A DNA stretch of 64,000 bases from the NCBI RefSeq assembly GCF_001570545.1, contig NZ_BBXD01000011.1, positions 124,001-188,000 on the forward strand, given 5' to 3'. Within the stretch, counting starts at the first letter, position 1. Each line of letters opens with the position of its first letter. Both the position numbers and the translations under genes were made by a program. Source of the DNA: Herbidospora mongoliensis (lineage in GTDB: Bacteria > Actinomycetota > Actinomycetes > Streptosporangiales > Streptosporangiaceae). The notes under the pieces were generated by a model, which worked only from the letters and a program-made list of their open reading frames with translations, made no database searches and was not told the DNA's origin. This document shows, one piece after another, positions 35,739-44,138 of this stretch.

Positions 35739-37280
35739 TCAGCCTTCAGACCAAATGGGGTCCAGTAGGTCGGGATTGAACACCTTGCTCCCCTTGATTC
35801 CCGGATAGACGATCACCGCTCGAAACGCCTCGCGAAGATAGGCCCGCTTCGTGGACAGCGGCATACCGCCTTCCTCCTCCGACTTGTACCAGCGCCGCCG
35901 GAAGTCTTCCACGTCGATGACCTGCCGGGCCGCATCCCGCTCCACCGCCGCCGTGTGCTTCTTCGACTCACCACGAAGGCGGGCGATCGTCTTTTCCAGA
36001 TCACCCGCCAACTGGAAAAACAGGTCATTGGACATGCCGCCTGAACTCCACTGGACAGAGAGCGCCTTCAGGCGCCCTTGGGCGTCGTTCAGTTCTTCCT
36101 CGCCCGTCCACTCTTGAGACCGGATTCCCTGCCGCCGGGCCATCTCCTTGTCTTCCAGGCTCGCCAGCAGAGCCTCAGAGATGAACTCGTCCACCAGGTC
36201 ACCCCGCCGCGCGACGCCGCCGCAACCGCCCTCCGACTTGGACGGGCAGGAGTACAGGTGGTGCTCGACGTCCTTCTGCCGTGTCACCCGCAGTTTGGTG
36301 TTGCACCGAACGCCGTCCGGCTTGGCCTTCCCGCACCGCAGGATGCCCACCAGCAGGTAGCGCGCATCCCGATAGTCGGGCGAGTGCGCCGGGCCCAGTT
36401 CGCCGTTCCGGAGGACGAAGCGCCCCTTTCGCGCGTCGAACATGTCGCGGATGGCCTGCCATTCCTCCGGCAAAATGATCGTCTCCCACACGCCCGTCAC
36501 GGGATTGCCGTCAGGACCTCTGACGAGTTCCCCGCCGATCTCCCGCCACCCGCAGAGACGTGGGTTCGTCAACACCACCTTGAGAGACCGCGAGATCCAT
36601 TCGTTGCCGAGGCTGGTCTTCACGCCGAGGCGCTGCCACTCCATGACGATCGAATGCACGGACCGGCCACCGATGAAGTCCTGAGCCGCCTTACGCACCA
36701 GGTCAGCCTCAGCCGTGTTGAGGGTGCGCCGGTCTTCGTTCCACCCGAACGGCCGAGGTCCGCCACTTGGAACGCCTCGCTGTGCGCGCGACTGGTGAGA
36801 GGTGCGCATCCGGCGCTGCATCTTGCGGACCTCCATCTTGGAGATCACCGCCCCGAACAGGCCCATGCTCTCCACGTCTTCGCTGTACAGGTCCTTGACC
36901 TGCCGCTTGTCGGCGTAGACCCGCCCGTCCCGGTGGGTGAAGGCGTCCACGACCCGCTGATAGTCACCGGGACGCCGCACCAATCGGTCATCGGCGACGA
37001 CCACCAGGCCGCTAACAGATGTGCCGTCCGAGAGCCCGCCGGCCTTGAGGACCTTCAGCAGGAGCTCGAAGTCGTCGCGAACCACGTCCATCTTCGCGGC
37101 CGACTTGTCGTTGTCGGTGAACTCCGCCACCACGACCCAGCCGTTCTTCTTCGCCGTCTCGTGGTTGATGCGGTGCTGGTCCTCCACGCTGTGCTCATCC
37201 CGCCGAATGTCGGCAGAGGCGCGAGCGTAGGACACGACAGGGATCATCCCGCTGGTCAGCGCTACCGAGAGCTTCTGCAT
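35739..37280 (-). CDS. int: large serine recombinase/integrase
   Basis: A 513-residue integrase. The resolvase domain begins VVSYARASAD, with the catalytic serine at about residue 22; R residues follow in ADDRLVRRPGDY. A recombinase domain (GGPRPFGWNEDRRTLN) and a zinc ribbon (CGKAKPDGVRCNTK, then CPSKSEGGCGG) come next, with a coiled-coil-like helical stretch near the end. Start chosen at the ATG following GATGAGG; two downstream ATGs are possible. It reads away from attR, whose core is 29 bases upstream. It should catalyse integration into the aldo/keto reductase site. Confidence 0.92.
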   Translation of the reverse strand: MQKLSVALTSGMIPVVSYARASADIRRDEHSVEDQHRINHETAKKNGWVVVAEFTDNDKSAAKMDVVRDDFELLLKVLKAGGLSDGTSVSGLVVVADDRLVRRPGDYQRVVDAFTHRDGRVYADKRQVKDLYSEDVESMGLFGAVISKMEVRKMQRRMRTSHQSRAQRGVPSGGPRPFGWNEDRRTLNTAEADLVRKAAQDFIGGRSVHSIVMEWQRLGVKTSLGNEWISRSLKVVLTNPRLCGWREIGGELVRGPDGNPVTGVWETIILPEEWQAIRDMFDARKGRFVLRNGELGPAHSPDYRDARYLLVGILRCGKAKPDGVRCNTKLRVTRQKDVEHHLYSCPSKSEGGCGGVARRGDLVDEFISEALLASLEDKEMARRQGIRSQEWTGEEELNDAQGRLKALSVQWSSGGMSNDLFFQLAGDLEKTIARLRGESKKHTAAVERDAARQVIDVEDFRRRWYKSEEEGGMPLSTKRAYLREAFRAVIVYPGIKGSKVFNPDLLDPIWSEG

Positions 37281-37308
37281 ACGCCTCATCATGCATGAGT
37301 TGCACAAC

Positions 37309-37314
37309 TACAAC
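37309..37314 (+). other. attR core of the integrative element
   Basis: TACAAC identical to 27274-27279, followed by the 3' part of the reductase gene in the frame expected from the 5' part. Confidence 0.75.
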
Positions 37315-37722
37315 CTCCTCTACCGCGAGGAGGAGCGCGAGATGATCCCGCTCTGCGCAGACCAAGGCGTGGGCCTCATCCCGTGGTCCCCTCTGGCCAG
37401 GGGCCTCCTCGCCCGCGCCGGACAGGACCAGCACACCACCCGCCAGGACGGCGACGGCAACCGCCAGCGCTTCCTCTACGGCGGCCCCGGCGACGAGGAC
37501 GTGCTGGCCAAGGTCGCCGAACTGGCGAACGAACGCGGCGTCGCCCCCGCCACACTGGCCCTGGCCTGGCTGCTCCACCAGCCCGGCATGGTCGCCCCCA
37601 TCATCGGCGCGACCAAGGACAGCCACATCCCCGACGCCCTGGCCGCCGTCGGCCTCGACCTGTCGGAGAAGGAACTGGCCACCCTGCAGGATCCCTATCA
37701 GCCCAGGTCAGCTCGCTTCTGA
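37309..37722 (+). pseudogene. aldo/keto reductase, 3' half
   Basis: 137 residues continuing the interrupted gene: YNLLYREEEREMIPLC, then IPWSPLARGLLA, a variable loop and the C-terminal cofactor-binding segment IIGATKDSHIPDALAAV. A start codon inside the element (37291) could give a truncated product, but without the catalytic half it would have no reductase activity. Confidence 0.9.
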
Positions 37723-37797
37723 CCGGCGATGCACCGGGCCGCCGTATGCCGCGGACATGCGGCGGTTCTCCTGAGATCCGCGACCACGCCGGCCGGA

Positions 37798-38016
37798 TCA
37801 GCCTGCTTCCACAACGGACACCGCCCGGAACGGATATCCTTCCTGACCCGGCGACTCCCATTCGAGGTCCACTTCCTGGCCGGCTTTCAACGCCCGATAT
37901 CCTTCGGCACGAATATGGCTGAAGTGCGCCCAGCACCCCCCGGGCGTCTCCGGTGAGTCGATGACTCCCCAACCCTCGTCGGCGTTCCACTCCCGCACTA
38001 CACCTCGAACGCCCAC
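37798..38016 (-). CDS. atypical cold-shock-domain protein
   Basis: A 72-residue protein from GTG after GGGAGG (6-base spacing). It keeps the cold-shock beta-barrel layout: VREWNADEGWGVIDSPETPG (RNP1-like, normally KGFGFI) and CWAHFSHI (RNP2-like, normally VFVHFSAI). Key aromatic positions are shifted, so nucleic-acid binding may be altered. Divergent from the PaaK-like gene with only 27 bases between starts. Confidence 0.72.
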   Translation of the reverse strand: MGVRGVVREWNADEGWGVIDSPETPGGCWAHFSHIRAEGYRALKAGQEVDLEWESPGQEGYPFRAVSVVEAG

Positions 38017-38043
38017 CGCAAGCCTCCCGCTAAAGTCGCCCTC

Positions 38044-39378
38044 ATGGCGCCCCTCGAGCTGTTCCACCGCGTCGCGGAAACCGTCCCGGCCTATGCCGCT
38101 TTCCTCAGAGACCACGGCATCGACCCCGCCGCCATCCAGACGGCCGCCGACTGGGAAACGCTCCCCTTCACGACCAAAGACAACTACACGAGGCGCCATC
38201 CTCTCAACGACCTCTGCCGCGACGGCACGCTCCAGGGGATGATCGCCGTCAGTTCGGGCTCGACCGGCGAACCGTCGTTCTGGGCCAGGACCACCGACGA
38301 CGAGAAGGTCATCGCCGACCGCTTCGCCCAGGTCCTCGACGGTTTCGGCCGCAAACCCACGTTGGCCGTCATCTGCTTCTCGCTCGGCACCTGGGTGGGC
38401 GGGCTGTTCACGCTTGCCTGCGTCAGGCATCTGGCCGACCGCGGCTACCCGATCACCGTCGTGGCACCGGGCAACAACCCGGCCGAAATCCTTCGGGTCG
38501 TCCCCAAGCTGGCGCCGTTGGCCGAGCAGACGGTCCTCTTCGGATATCCGCCCTTCATCAAGGACGTCATCGACACCCCGGACGTCCCCTGGGACCAGTA
38601 CAACATCAAGATCGTCACCGCGGGCGAGGTCTTCTCCGAGGAGTGGCGCACGCTCGTCGCCGACCGCGCGGGCATCGCCGACCCCGAAACATCCTTCGCA
38701 TCTTTGTACGGCACCGCCGACGCCGGCGTCCTGGGCAACGAGACGCCGCTGTCCATCGAGATCAGAAGGCATCTGGCCGCCCATCCGGAGAAGGCCAGGG
38801 AACTCTTCGGCGCCGACCGGCTCCCCACGCTGGTCCAATACGACCCGGCAGTCCGCTACTTCGAGGAGTCCGACGGCACCCTGCTCTTCACGGGCGACAA
38901 CGGCGTCCCGTTGATCCGCTACCACATCGCCGACGAGGGCGGCCTGATCCCCTACGCCGACATGCTGGAGAAGATCGGCTTCCAGCCGAAGCAGCGAGGC
39001 CCGGAACTCCCCTTCGTGTACGTCTTCGGCCGCAGCCGCTTCGCCGTCTCCTTCTACGGCGCCAACGTCTACGCCGAGAACATCTCGGTGGGCCTGGAAC
39101 AGCCCGAGGTCAACAAGGCCGTGACCGGCAAGTTCGTCCTGGAGGCACCAGAAGGCGCCGAGGGTCTCCACGTCACCGTCGAGTTGGCCCGGCGGCAGGA
39201 GCCGTCGGAAGACCTGGCCAAAGAGATCGCCGCCCGGATCCTCATCCACCTCAGGCGCCTGAACAGCGAGTTCACCCATTACGTCCCCGAGAGAAAACAG
39301 CTCCCGCTGATCACCCTGCGCCCCTACGCCGACCCCACCGACTTCCCGCCCGGCGTCAAGCACCGCTATGTACGCTGA
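38044..39378 (+). CDS. PaaK-like adenylate-forming enzyme (phenylacetate-CoA ligase family)
   Basis: A 444-residue protein. ATP-binding SSGSTGEPSFW near residue 70, LYGTADAG near 223 and the TGDNGVPLIRY block match the phenylacetate-CoA ligase branch of the AMP-binding superfamily, including the short C-terminal domain. It would activate an aryl or other carboxylic acid as the acyl-adenylate. No phenylacetate genes are nearby, so the substrate is unknown. A -10-like TAAAGT at 38031-38036 suggests a leaderless mRNA. PolX follows after 5 bases, so they are cotranscribed. Confidence 0.82.
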   Translation: MAPLELFHRVAETVPAYAAFLRDHGIDPAAIQTAADWETLPFTTKDNYTRRHPLNDLCRDGTLQGMIAVSSGSTGEPSFWARTTDDEKVIADRFAQVLDGFGRKPTLAVICFSLGTWVGGLFTLACVRHLADRGYPITVVAPGNNPAEILRVVPKLAPLAEQTVLFGYPPFIKDVIDTPDVPWDQYNIKIVTAGEVFSEEWRTLVADRAGIADPETSFASLYGTADAGVLGNETPLSIEIRRHLAAHPEKARELFGADRLPTLVQYDPAVRYFEESDGTLLFTGDNGVPLIRYHIADEGGLIPYADMLEKIGFQPKQRGPELPFVYVFGRSRFAVSFYGANVYAENISVGLEQPEVNKAVTGKFVLEAPEGAEGLHVTVELARRQEPSEDLAKEIAARILIHLRRLNSEFTHYVPERKQLPLITLRPYADPTDFPPGVKHRYVR

Positions 39379-39383
39379 TCGAC

Positions 39384-41066
39384 ATGGCACGGGCGAATGA
39401 CGAGGCCGCTGCGGCCCTGGAAGAGTACGCCGAACTGTTCGCGCTGAACGGCGGCGACGCCTTCCGCGTGCGCAGCTACCAGAAGGCGGCCAAGTCGATC
39501 GCCGGCTACCCGGAGGACCTGCGCGCGACACCGGTGCGCGAGATCCCCGGCGTGGGCGAGGCCATCGCGAAGAAGGTCGAGGAGTTCCTGGAGCGGGGCA
39601 GCTTCCGCCAGCTCGACGACCTGCGGTCGAAGGTCCCCGACGGCGTGCGGCGACTGACGAAGATCCCGACGCTCGGGCCGAAGAAGGCGCTGTTCCTCTT
39701 CCAGGAGCTCGGCATCGACTCCCCCGACGCCCTGGCGACGGCCATCGGCGAAGGCCGGCTCCAGGGTCTGAAGGGGTTCGGCGCCAAGACCGAGGAGAAC
39801 ATCCTCAAGGGCATCGCGCAGATGGCCGAGACCCGCGTTCACCTGGGGATCGCCGCCGACCTGGCCGACAAGGTCATGGCCTCGATCGACGCCGACCGCA
39901 TCGCCTTCGCCGGGTCGCTTCGGAGAATGCGCGACACCATCGGCGACATCGACATCCTGGCCGTCGGCTCGCCGGAGCTGATGGAGACCTTCGCGCATCA
40001 GCCTTTCGTCACCGAGGTCATCGCGCGCGGCGAGAAGAAGACGTCCGTCCGCACCGACCGGAACATCCAGGTCGACCTCCGGCTGGTGCCGGCGGAGTCG
40101 TGGGGCGCCGCGCTGATCTACTTCACCGGATCGAAGGAGCACAACGTCCACCTTCGCGAGATGTGCGTGAAGAAGGGCTGGAAGCTCTCCGAATACGGCC
40201 TGTTCGACGCCGACGACAACGTCATCGCGGCCGCGACCGAAGAAGACATCTACGCCGCTCTCGGGATGGAGTGGATCCCGCCGACGCTGCGGGAGGACGG
40301 CGGGGAGATCCAGGCCGCACTCAAGCACGAACTCCCGAAGCTGGTCACCCTCGACGACCTGAAGGGCGACCTGCACACCCACACCGACCTGACCGACGGC
40401 ATCGCCACGCTGGAAGACATGCTGGCCGCCGCCGCCAAGCGCGGTTACGCCTACTATGCCGTCACTGATCATGCTCCTGACCTGGTCATGCAGCGCATGA
40501 CGCTGGAGAAGGCGCTCGCGCAGCGGGCCCGGCTCGACGAGTTGCAGAAGAGCTATCCGAACATGCGGCTGCTGCACGGCAGCGAACTCAACATCGCGCC
40601 CGACGGCGGCGTCGACTGGCCGGAAGACATCCTGGCGGGTTTCGACGTCTGCGTCGCCAGCGTCCACTCCCACTTCAACCAGTCGCGCGACGAGATGACC
40701 CGGCGCTTCATCGCGGCCTGCGAGAACCCCGGGGTCGACATCATCGGCCACCCGACCACCCGGAAAATCGGGAAACGTCCGGGCGTCGACGCCGACTGGG
40801 ACGCGGTCTTCCGCGCCGCCGCCCGCACCGGCACCGCCCTGGAGATCGACGCCTACCCCGACCGCGCCGACCTCCCCTCCGATCTCGTGCGCCTGGCGCG
40901 CCACCACGGCGTCAAGTTCTCCATCGACAGCGACTCCCACGCCATCCCGCATCTGGACAACCAGAAGTTCGGCGTCGGCATCGCCCAACGCGGCTGGCTG
41001 ACCCCCGACGACGTGATCAACACCTGGCCGATCGACAAACTGCTCCATTTCCTGGGCCGCCGATAG
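39384..41066 (+). CDS. polX: PolX-type DNA polymerase/PHP-domain protein
   Basis: A 560-residue repair polymerase. The N-terminal 8-kDa-like and helix-hairpin-helix regions (IPGVGEAIAKKVEE, LGPKKALFLF) are followed by the polymerase beta palm with acidic residues in DTIGDIDILA and VDLRLV. The C-terminal PHP phosphoesterase shows all usual metal motifs: DLHTHTDLTDG, VTDHAPD, HGSELNI, ASVHSHF, GHPT and DSDSHA. It would fill short gaps and remove 3' blocks in base-excision repair. Length matches bacterial PolX (about 570). Confidence 0.9.
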   Translation: MARANDEAAAALEEYAELFALNGGDAFRVRSYQKAAKSIAGYPEDLRATPVREIPGVGEAIAKKVEEFLERGSFRQLDDLRSKVPDGVRRLTKIPTLGPKKALFLFQELGIDSPDALATAIGEGRLQGLKGFGAKTEENILKGIAQMAETRVHLGIAADLADKVMASIDADRIAFAGSLRRMRDTIGDIDILAVGSPELMETFAHQPFVTEVIARGEKKTSVRTDRNIQVDLRLVPAESWGAALIYFTGSKEHNVHLREMCVKKGWKLSEYGLFDADDNVIAAATEEDIYAALGMEWIPPTLREDGGEIQAALKHELPKLVTLDDLKGDLHTHTDLTDGIATLEDMLAAAAKRGYAYYAVTDHAPDLVMQRMTLEKALAQRARLDELQKSYPNMRLLHGSELNIAPDGGVDWPEDILAGFDVCVASVHSHFNQSRDEMTRRFIAACENPGVDIIGHPTTRKIGKRPGVDADWDAVFRAAARTGTALEIDAYPDRADLPSDLVRLARHHGVKFSIDSDSHAIPHLDNQKFGVGIAQRGWLTPDDVINTWPIDKLLHFLGRR

Positions 41067-41455
41067 CTCCGCGCCGCCGATGAGTTGATCTCCGGCCATG
41101 GTTTTTTGCTTCCGTTACGGCTCCCGCCTGGCCGGCACCGGCCACCGTCTCCGGCCCGCACCGTATCCGGCGCCGGCCACCCGCTCCCGGCCCCCACCGT
41201 CACGAGTGACGTGCGGCCAGAGTCTTTGGACAACCCCAAATACGCACGAATCAGGTCGAACCCCGCGTGCCCCGGGCCACCACGCTGAAGAATCGGTAGC
41301 GGCCGGAGATCAGGCCGACCCGAGTACCGCTCACGTTCTGGACAAACCCAGATGTCCAGGATGCCCGCTTGGACAAATCAAGCAGTCCCCACCTGGGCCA
41401 TTGAAGTATTTGCAACTTTCCTGGTAGGAAATACCCATAAGGGAAGGGGCTCCTC
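41067..41455. other. intergenic region with repeat copy B
   Basis: No gene recognised in about 390 bases. Contains repeat copy B. The right part has recurring TTGGACAA-like words (41224-41232, 41370-41377 region) and leads to the ribosome-binding site AAGGGG of the next gene. Confidence 0.4.
41109..41190 (+). repeat. dispersed intergenic repeat, copy B
   Basis: Begins CTTCCGTTACGGCTCCCGCC after a T-run and ends CCGGCGCC...CCCGCTCCCGG. Resembles copy A (15578-15650, minus) and copy C (59861-59942). The right arm of the terminal inverted pair is degenerate (CACCGTATCC). It lies 43 bases after the PolX stop, same strand. Confidence 0.55.
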
Positions 41456-42499
41456 ATGAACCGGACCGCTCTGTGCACCCTGGGCGACGTCGCCCCCCTC
41501 GCCGCGCACCTCAACCCCATCGTCAAACCGCTCCCCGGCGACCTGTTCACCGTCCACGACACCGGCACCGGCACGTGCGCCGAGACCCGATGGGAGGCCA
41601 TGGCGGGCCAGGGCTATCACACGCCGAACGACCGGTTCTTCGTCAGCAGCCACACCGCGACCCCGTTCATCGACGCCCGTTCCTGGCGTCTTCGCCTGCA
41701 CGGCGACGGCCTCGAAGGCCCCAGGTCGCTCACGTACACCGACCTGCGCAGACTCCCCGCCCGCACCCTCGACGTGGCCATCGAGTGCGCCGACAACGGG
41801 CGGTCGCTCTTCCCCGCCCAGCGGACCGACGGCGTTCCGTGGGGCCTGGGCGGCATCGGGGTCGCGCGCTGGCGCGGGGTGCCGCTGAAGGCGGTCCTCA
41901 CGCTCGCCGGGGTCCGGCCGGGCGCCCTCGACGTGCTGGCCACCGGCCTCGACGACCCGGTCGAGGGGCGGGGCCGCGTGCGGCATTCCATTCCGCTGAC
42001 CAAGGCCCTGGACGACGCGCTGATCGCGTACGAGATGAACGGGGTTCCGCTTCCCCCGGATCACGGTTATCCGGCGCGGCTCGTCGTGCCGGGGTGGGCG
42101 GGGATCGCGTCGATCAAGTGGCTCGGCGAGATCGAGGTCGGCACCCGGCCTCTCACCAGCCCGTTCGCCACCGCGGTCACCACCCCGCCGGTCAAGAGCG
42201 CGTTCGAGCTTCCCTGGCCCGCGAAGGTAGCCTTCGGGAGACGGCATGTCCTGCGCGGCCGCTCCTGGTCGGGGGCCGCCGGGATCGCGAAGATCGAGGT
42301 CAGCACCGACGGCGGCCAGACGTGGCAGAAGGCCTTCTACCGGCGGGGCACCCGGGCCTGGACGCCCTGGCACGTCGAATGGTGTCCGCGCGAGAAGGGC
42401 CCCGGCGTGCTCCTCGCCAGGGCGGTAGATCACAATGGGTACAGGCAGTCAGAAATCGAACACGCCGCAATCGTGGCGCACCCGGTGATCGTCGAGTAG
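41456..42499 (+). CDS. sulfite-oxidase-family molybdopterin oxidoreductase
   Basis: A 347-residue protein. The molybdenum-ligating cysteine is C111 in IECADNGRSLF (family pattern ECAGNGR; here aspartate replaces the glycine). PWGLGGIGVARWRGVPL and PGWAGIASIKWLGEIEV match the cofactor domain, and the C-terminal Ig-like dimerisation domain includes GIAKIEVSTDGGQTW. No signal peptide or Tat motif is present, so it is cytosolic. The physiological substrate (sulfite or another oxyanion or amine) is not evident. Reads alone, 205 bases before the acyltransferase gene. Confidence 0.85.
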   Translation: MNRTALCTLGDVAPLAAHLNPIVKPLPGDLFTVHDTGTGTCAETRWEAMAGQGYHTPNDRFFVSSHTATPFIDARSWRLRLHGDGLEGPRSLTYTDLRRLPARTLDVAIECADNGRSLFPAQRTDGVPWGLGGIGVARWRGVPLKAVLTLAGVRPGALDVLATGLDDPVEGRGRVRHSIPLTKALDDALIAYEMNGVPLPPDHGYPARLVVPGWAGIASIKWLGEIEVGTRPLTSPFATAVTTPPVKSAFELPWPAKVAFGRRHVLRGRSWSGAAGIAKIEVSTDGGQTWQKAFYRRGTRAWTPWHVEWCPREKGPGVLLARAVDHNGYRQSEIEHAAIVAHPVIVE

Positions 42500-42704
42500 C
42501 GAAGTGTTACCTTTGCGGAAGGTTCGCCGGTTTTTCGTGCAGCTCGCGGGGGTTCGCGGGGGGCTGGCCGCCTATGGGGGAAGTACGGGTAGGCGATTCC
42601 GCGCTGTCAGAATCGCTCCCGGAGACGTCTTGGTAACGCCCCGGTAACCGCTCCTGGCGAGGATGGGGGCGGAAACCGGCGGAGAACGACAGGGGAGGTT
42701 GCCC

Positions 42705-44135
42705 ATGGCCCAGCTCACGGCACTCGACGCGCAGTTCCTCAGCACGGAGTCCGACACTACGGTCACCCACGTCGCCGGCGTCGCCGTCCTGGACGGCAGC
42801 GTCACCCGGGACCGCCTGGTCGCGCTGCTGCGCGAACGGGTCCACCTCGCACCGCCACTGCGGATGCGGCTCGCCGACGTGCCCTTCGGGCTCGATCGGC
42901 CCTACTGGACCGAAGACGACGACTTCGACGTCGCCGACCATGTCCACGAATCGACGGTGCGGCACGAAGACGAACTCGCCGTCCACGTCGCCAGGCTCCA
43001 CGCGCGCCGGCTCGACCGGCGAAAACCGCTTTGGGAGATGCACCTGATCCACGGCCTCGGCGAAGGCCGCGTGGCCGTTTACACCAAGGTTCATCATGCC
43101 GCCATCGACGGAGTGTCGGGGTCGGAGATCCTTGGTGCCTTCCTCGACCTCAGCCACGAACAGCGGCAGGTCGAGCCGCCCGCCGACGACGCGCCGCGCG
43201 CCAAGGCGCCCAACCAGGCCGAGATGCTGGCCGGGGCGTTCGGGCGCATGCTGTCCCAGCCCGGTGACGCGGTGAAGTCGCTGGCCCGCGCCGTCGCCGA
43301 CCTCGACGCGATGCCCGTCTCCGGCGGCCTGCCCGGCGCCCATCGCCTGGCCACGGTCGCGCGCCGGCTGCTCGGCGAGAAGCCCCTGCCGCCGCTGCCC
43401 TCGCTGGCGGCGCCGCGCACTCCGTTCAACGGCCCGATCACCCGGATGCGGACCTTCGCGTACGGCTCTGTGGCACTCTCCGATGTGAAGCACGTCGGCC
43501 GCGCTTACGGCATGAGCGTCAACGACGTCGTGATGACGGTCGTGTCGGGCGCGCTGCGGTCATGGCTCGAAGAGCACGCCGCGCTGCCGGGCCAGCCGCT
43601 GGTGGCGGCGGTGCCGGTGGCCGTGCGGACCAGCAAGGGCTCCGACACCATCGGCAACCAGATCTCCGCGATGATCACCCCGCTGGCCACCGACGTCGAA
43701 GACCCCGAGGAGCGTCTCTCCACGGTCCGCGGCCTGATGTCCACCGCCAAGCGCCGCTTCGCGCAGTCACGCACGAGCTGGCTGAACGACATCTGCTCGG
43801 TGCTGCCCGCCCCGATCGCGAACCTGGCCACGCCCCACTTCTTCCGGCTGGCCGGCCGGGTGACGCCCGGCGTGAACCTGATCGTGTCGAACGTACCGGG
43901 CCCGCAGCTGCCGCTCTACATGTGCGGCGCACGTCTGATGGCCTACTACCCGATGTCGGTGCTCACCGACGTGACCGGCGGCCTGTCCATCACGTGCCTC
44001 TCCTACGACGGCAGCCTCGACTTCGGCGTCGTCGCGTGTCCGGCCAGGGTGCCGGACGTATGGCGCATCATGGACCATCTCCGCGAGGCGATGGCGGAAC
44101 TGGTGAAGCTGGCCGACTCGATCGACTCCGACTAG
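42705..44135 (+). CDS. wax ester synthase/diacylglycerol acyltransferase (WS/DGAT)
   Basis: A 476-residue acyltransferase; the ATG follows GGGGAGG. The catalytic HHAAIDG motif is at residues 130-136, preceded by RKPLWEMHLIHGL; NDVVMTVVSGAL and SNVPGPQLPLY are the other family signatures. It esterifies fatty acyl-CoA to diacylglycerol or long-chain alcohols, making storage lipid, at the membrane or lipid-body surface. Upstream gap 42500-42704 holds its promoter. Confidence 0.93.
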   Translation: MAQLTALDAQFLSTESDTTVTHVAGVAVLDGSVTRDRLVALLRERVHLAPPLRMRLADVPFGLDRPYWTEDDDFDVADHVHESTVRHEDELAVHVARLHARRLDRRKPLWEMHLIHGLGEGRVAVYTKVHHAAIDGVSGSEILGAFLDLSHEQRQVEPPADDAPRAKAPNQAEMLAGAFGRMLSQPGDAVKSLARAVADLDAMPVSGGLPGAHRLATVARRLLGEKPLPPLPSLAAPRTPFNGPITRMRTFAYGSVALSDVKHVGRAYGMSVNDVVMTVVSGALRSWLEEHAALPGQPLVAAVPVAVRTSKGSDTIGNQISAMITPLATDVEDPEERLSTVRGLMSTAKRRFAQSRTSWLNDICSVLPAPIANLATPHFFRLAGRVTPGVNLIVSNVPGPQLPLYMCGARLMAYYPMSVLTDVTGGLSITCLSYDGSLDFGVVACPARVPDVWRIMDHLREAMAELVKLADSIDSD

Positions 44136-44138
44136 CCG

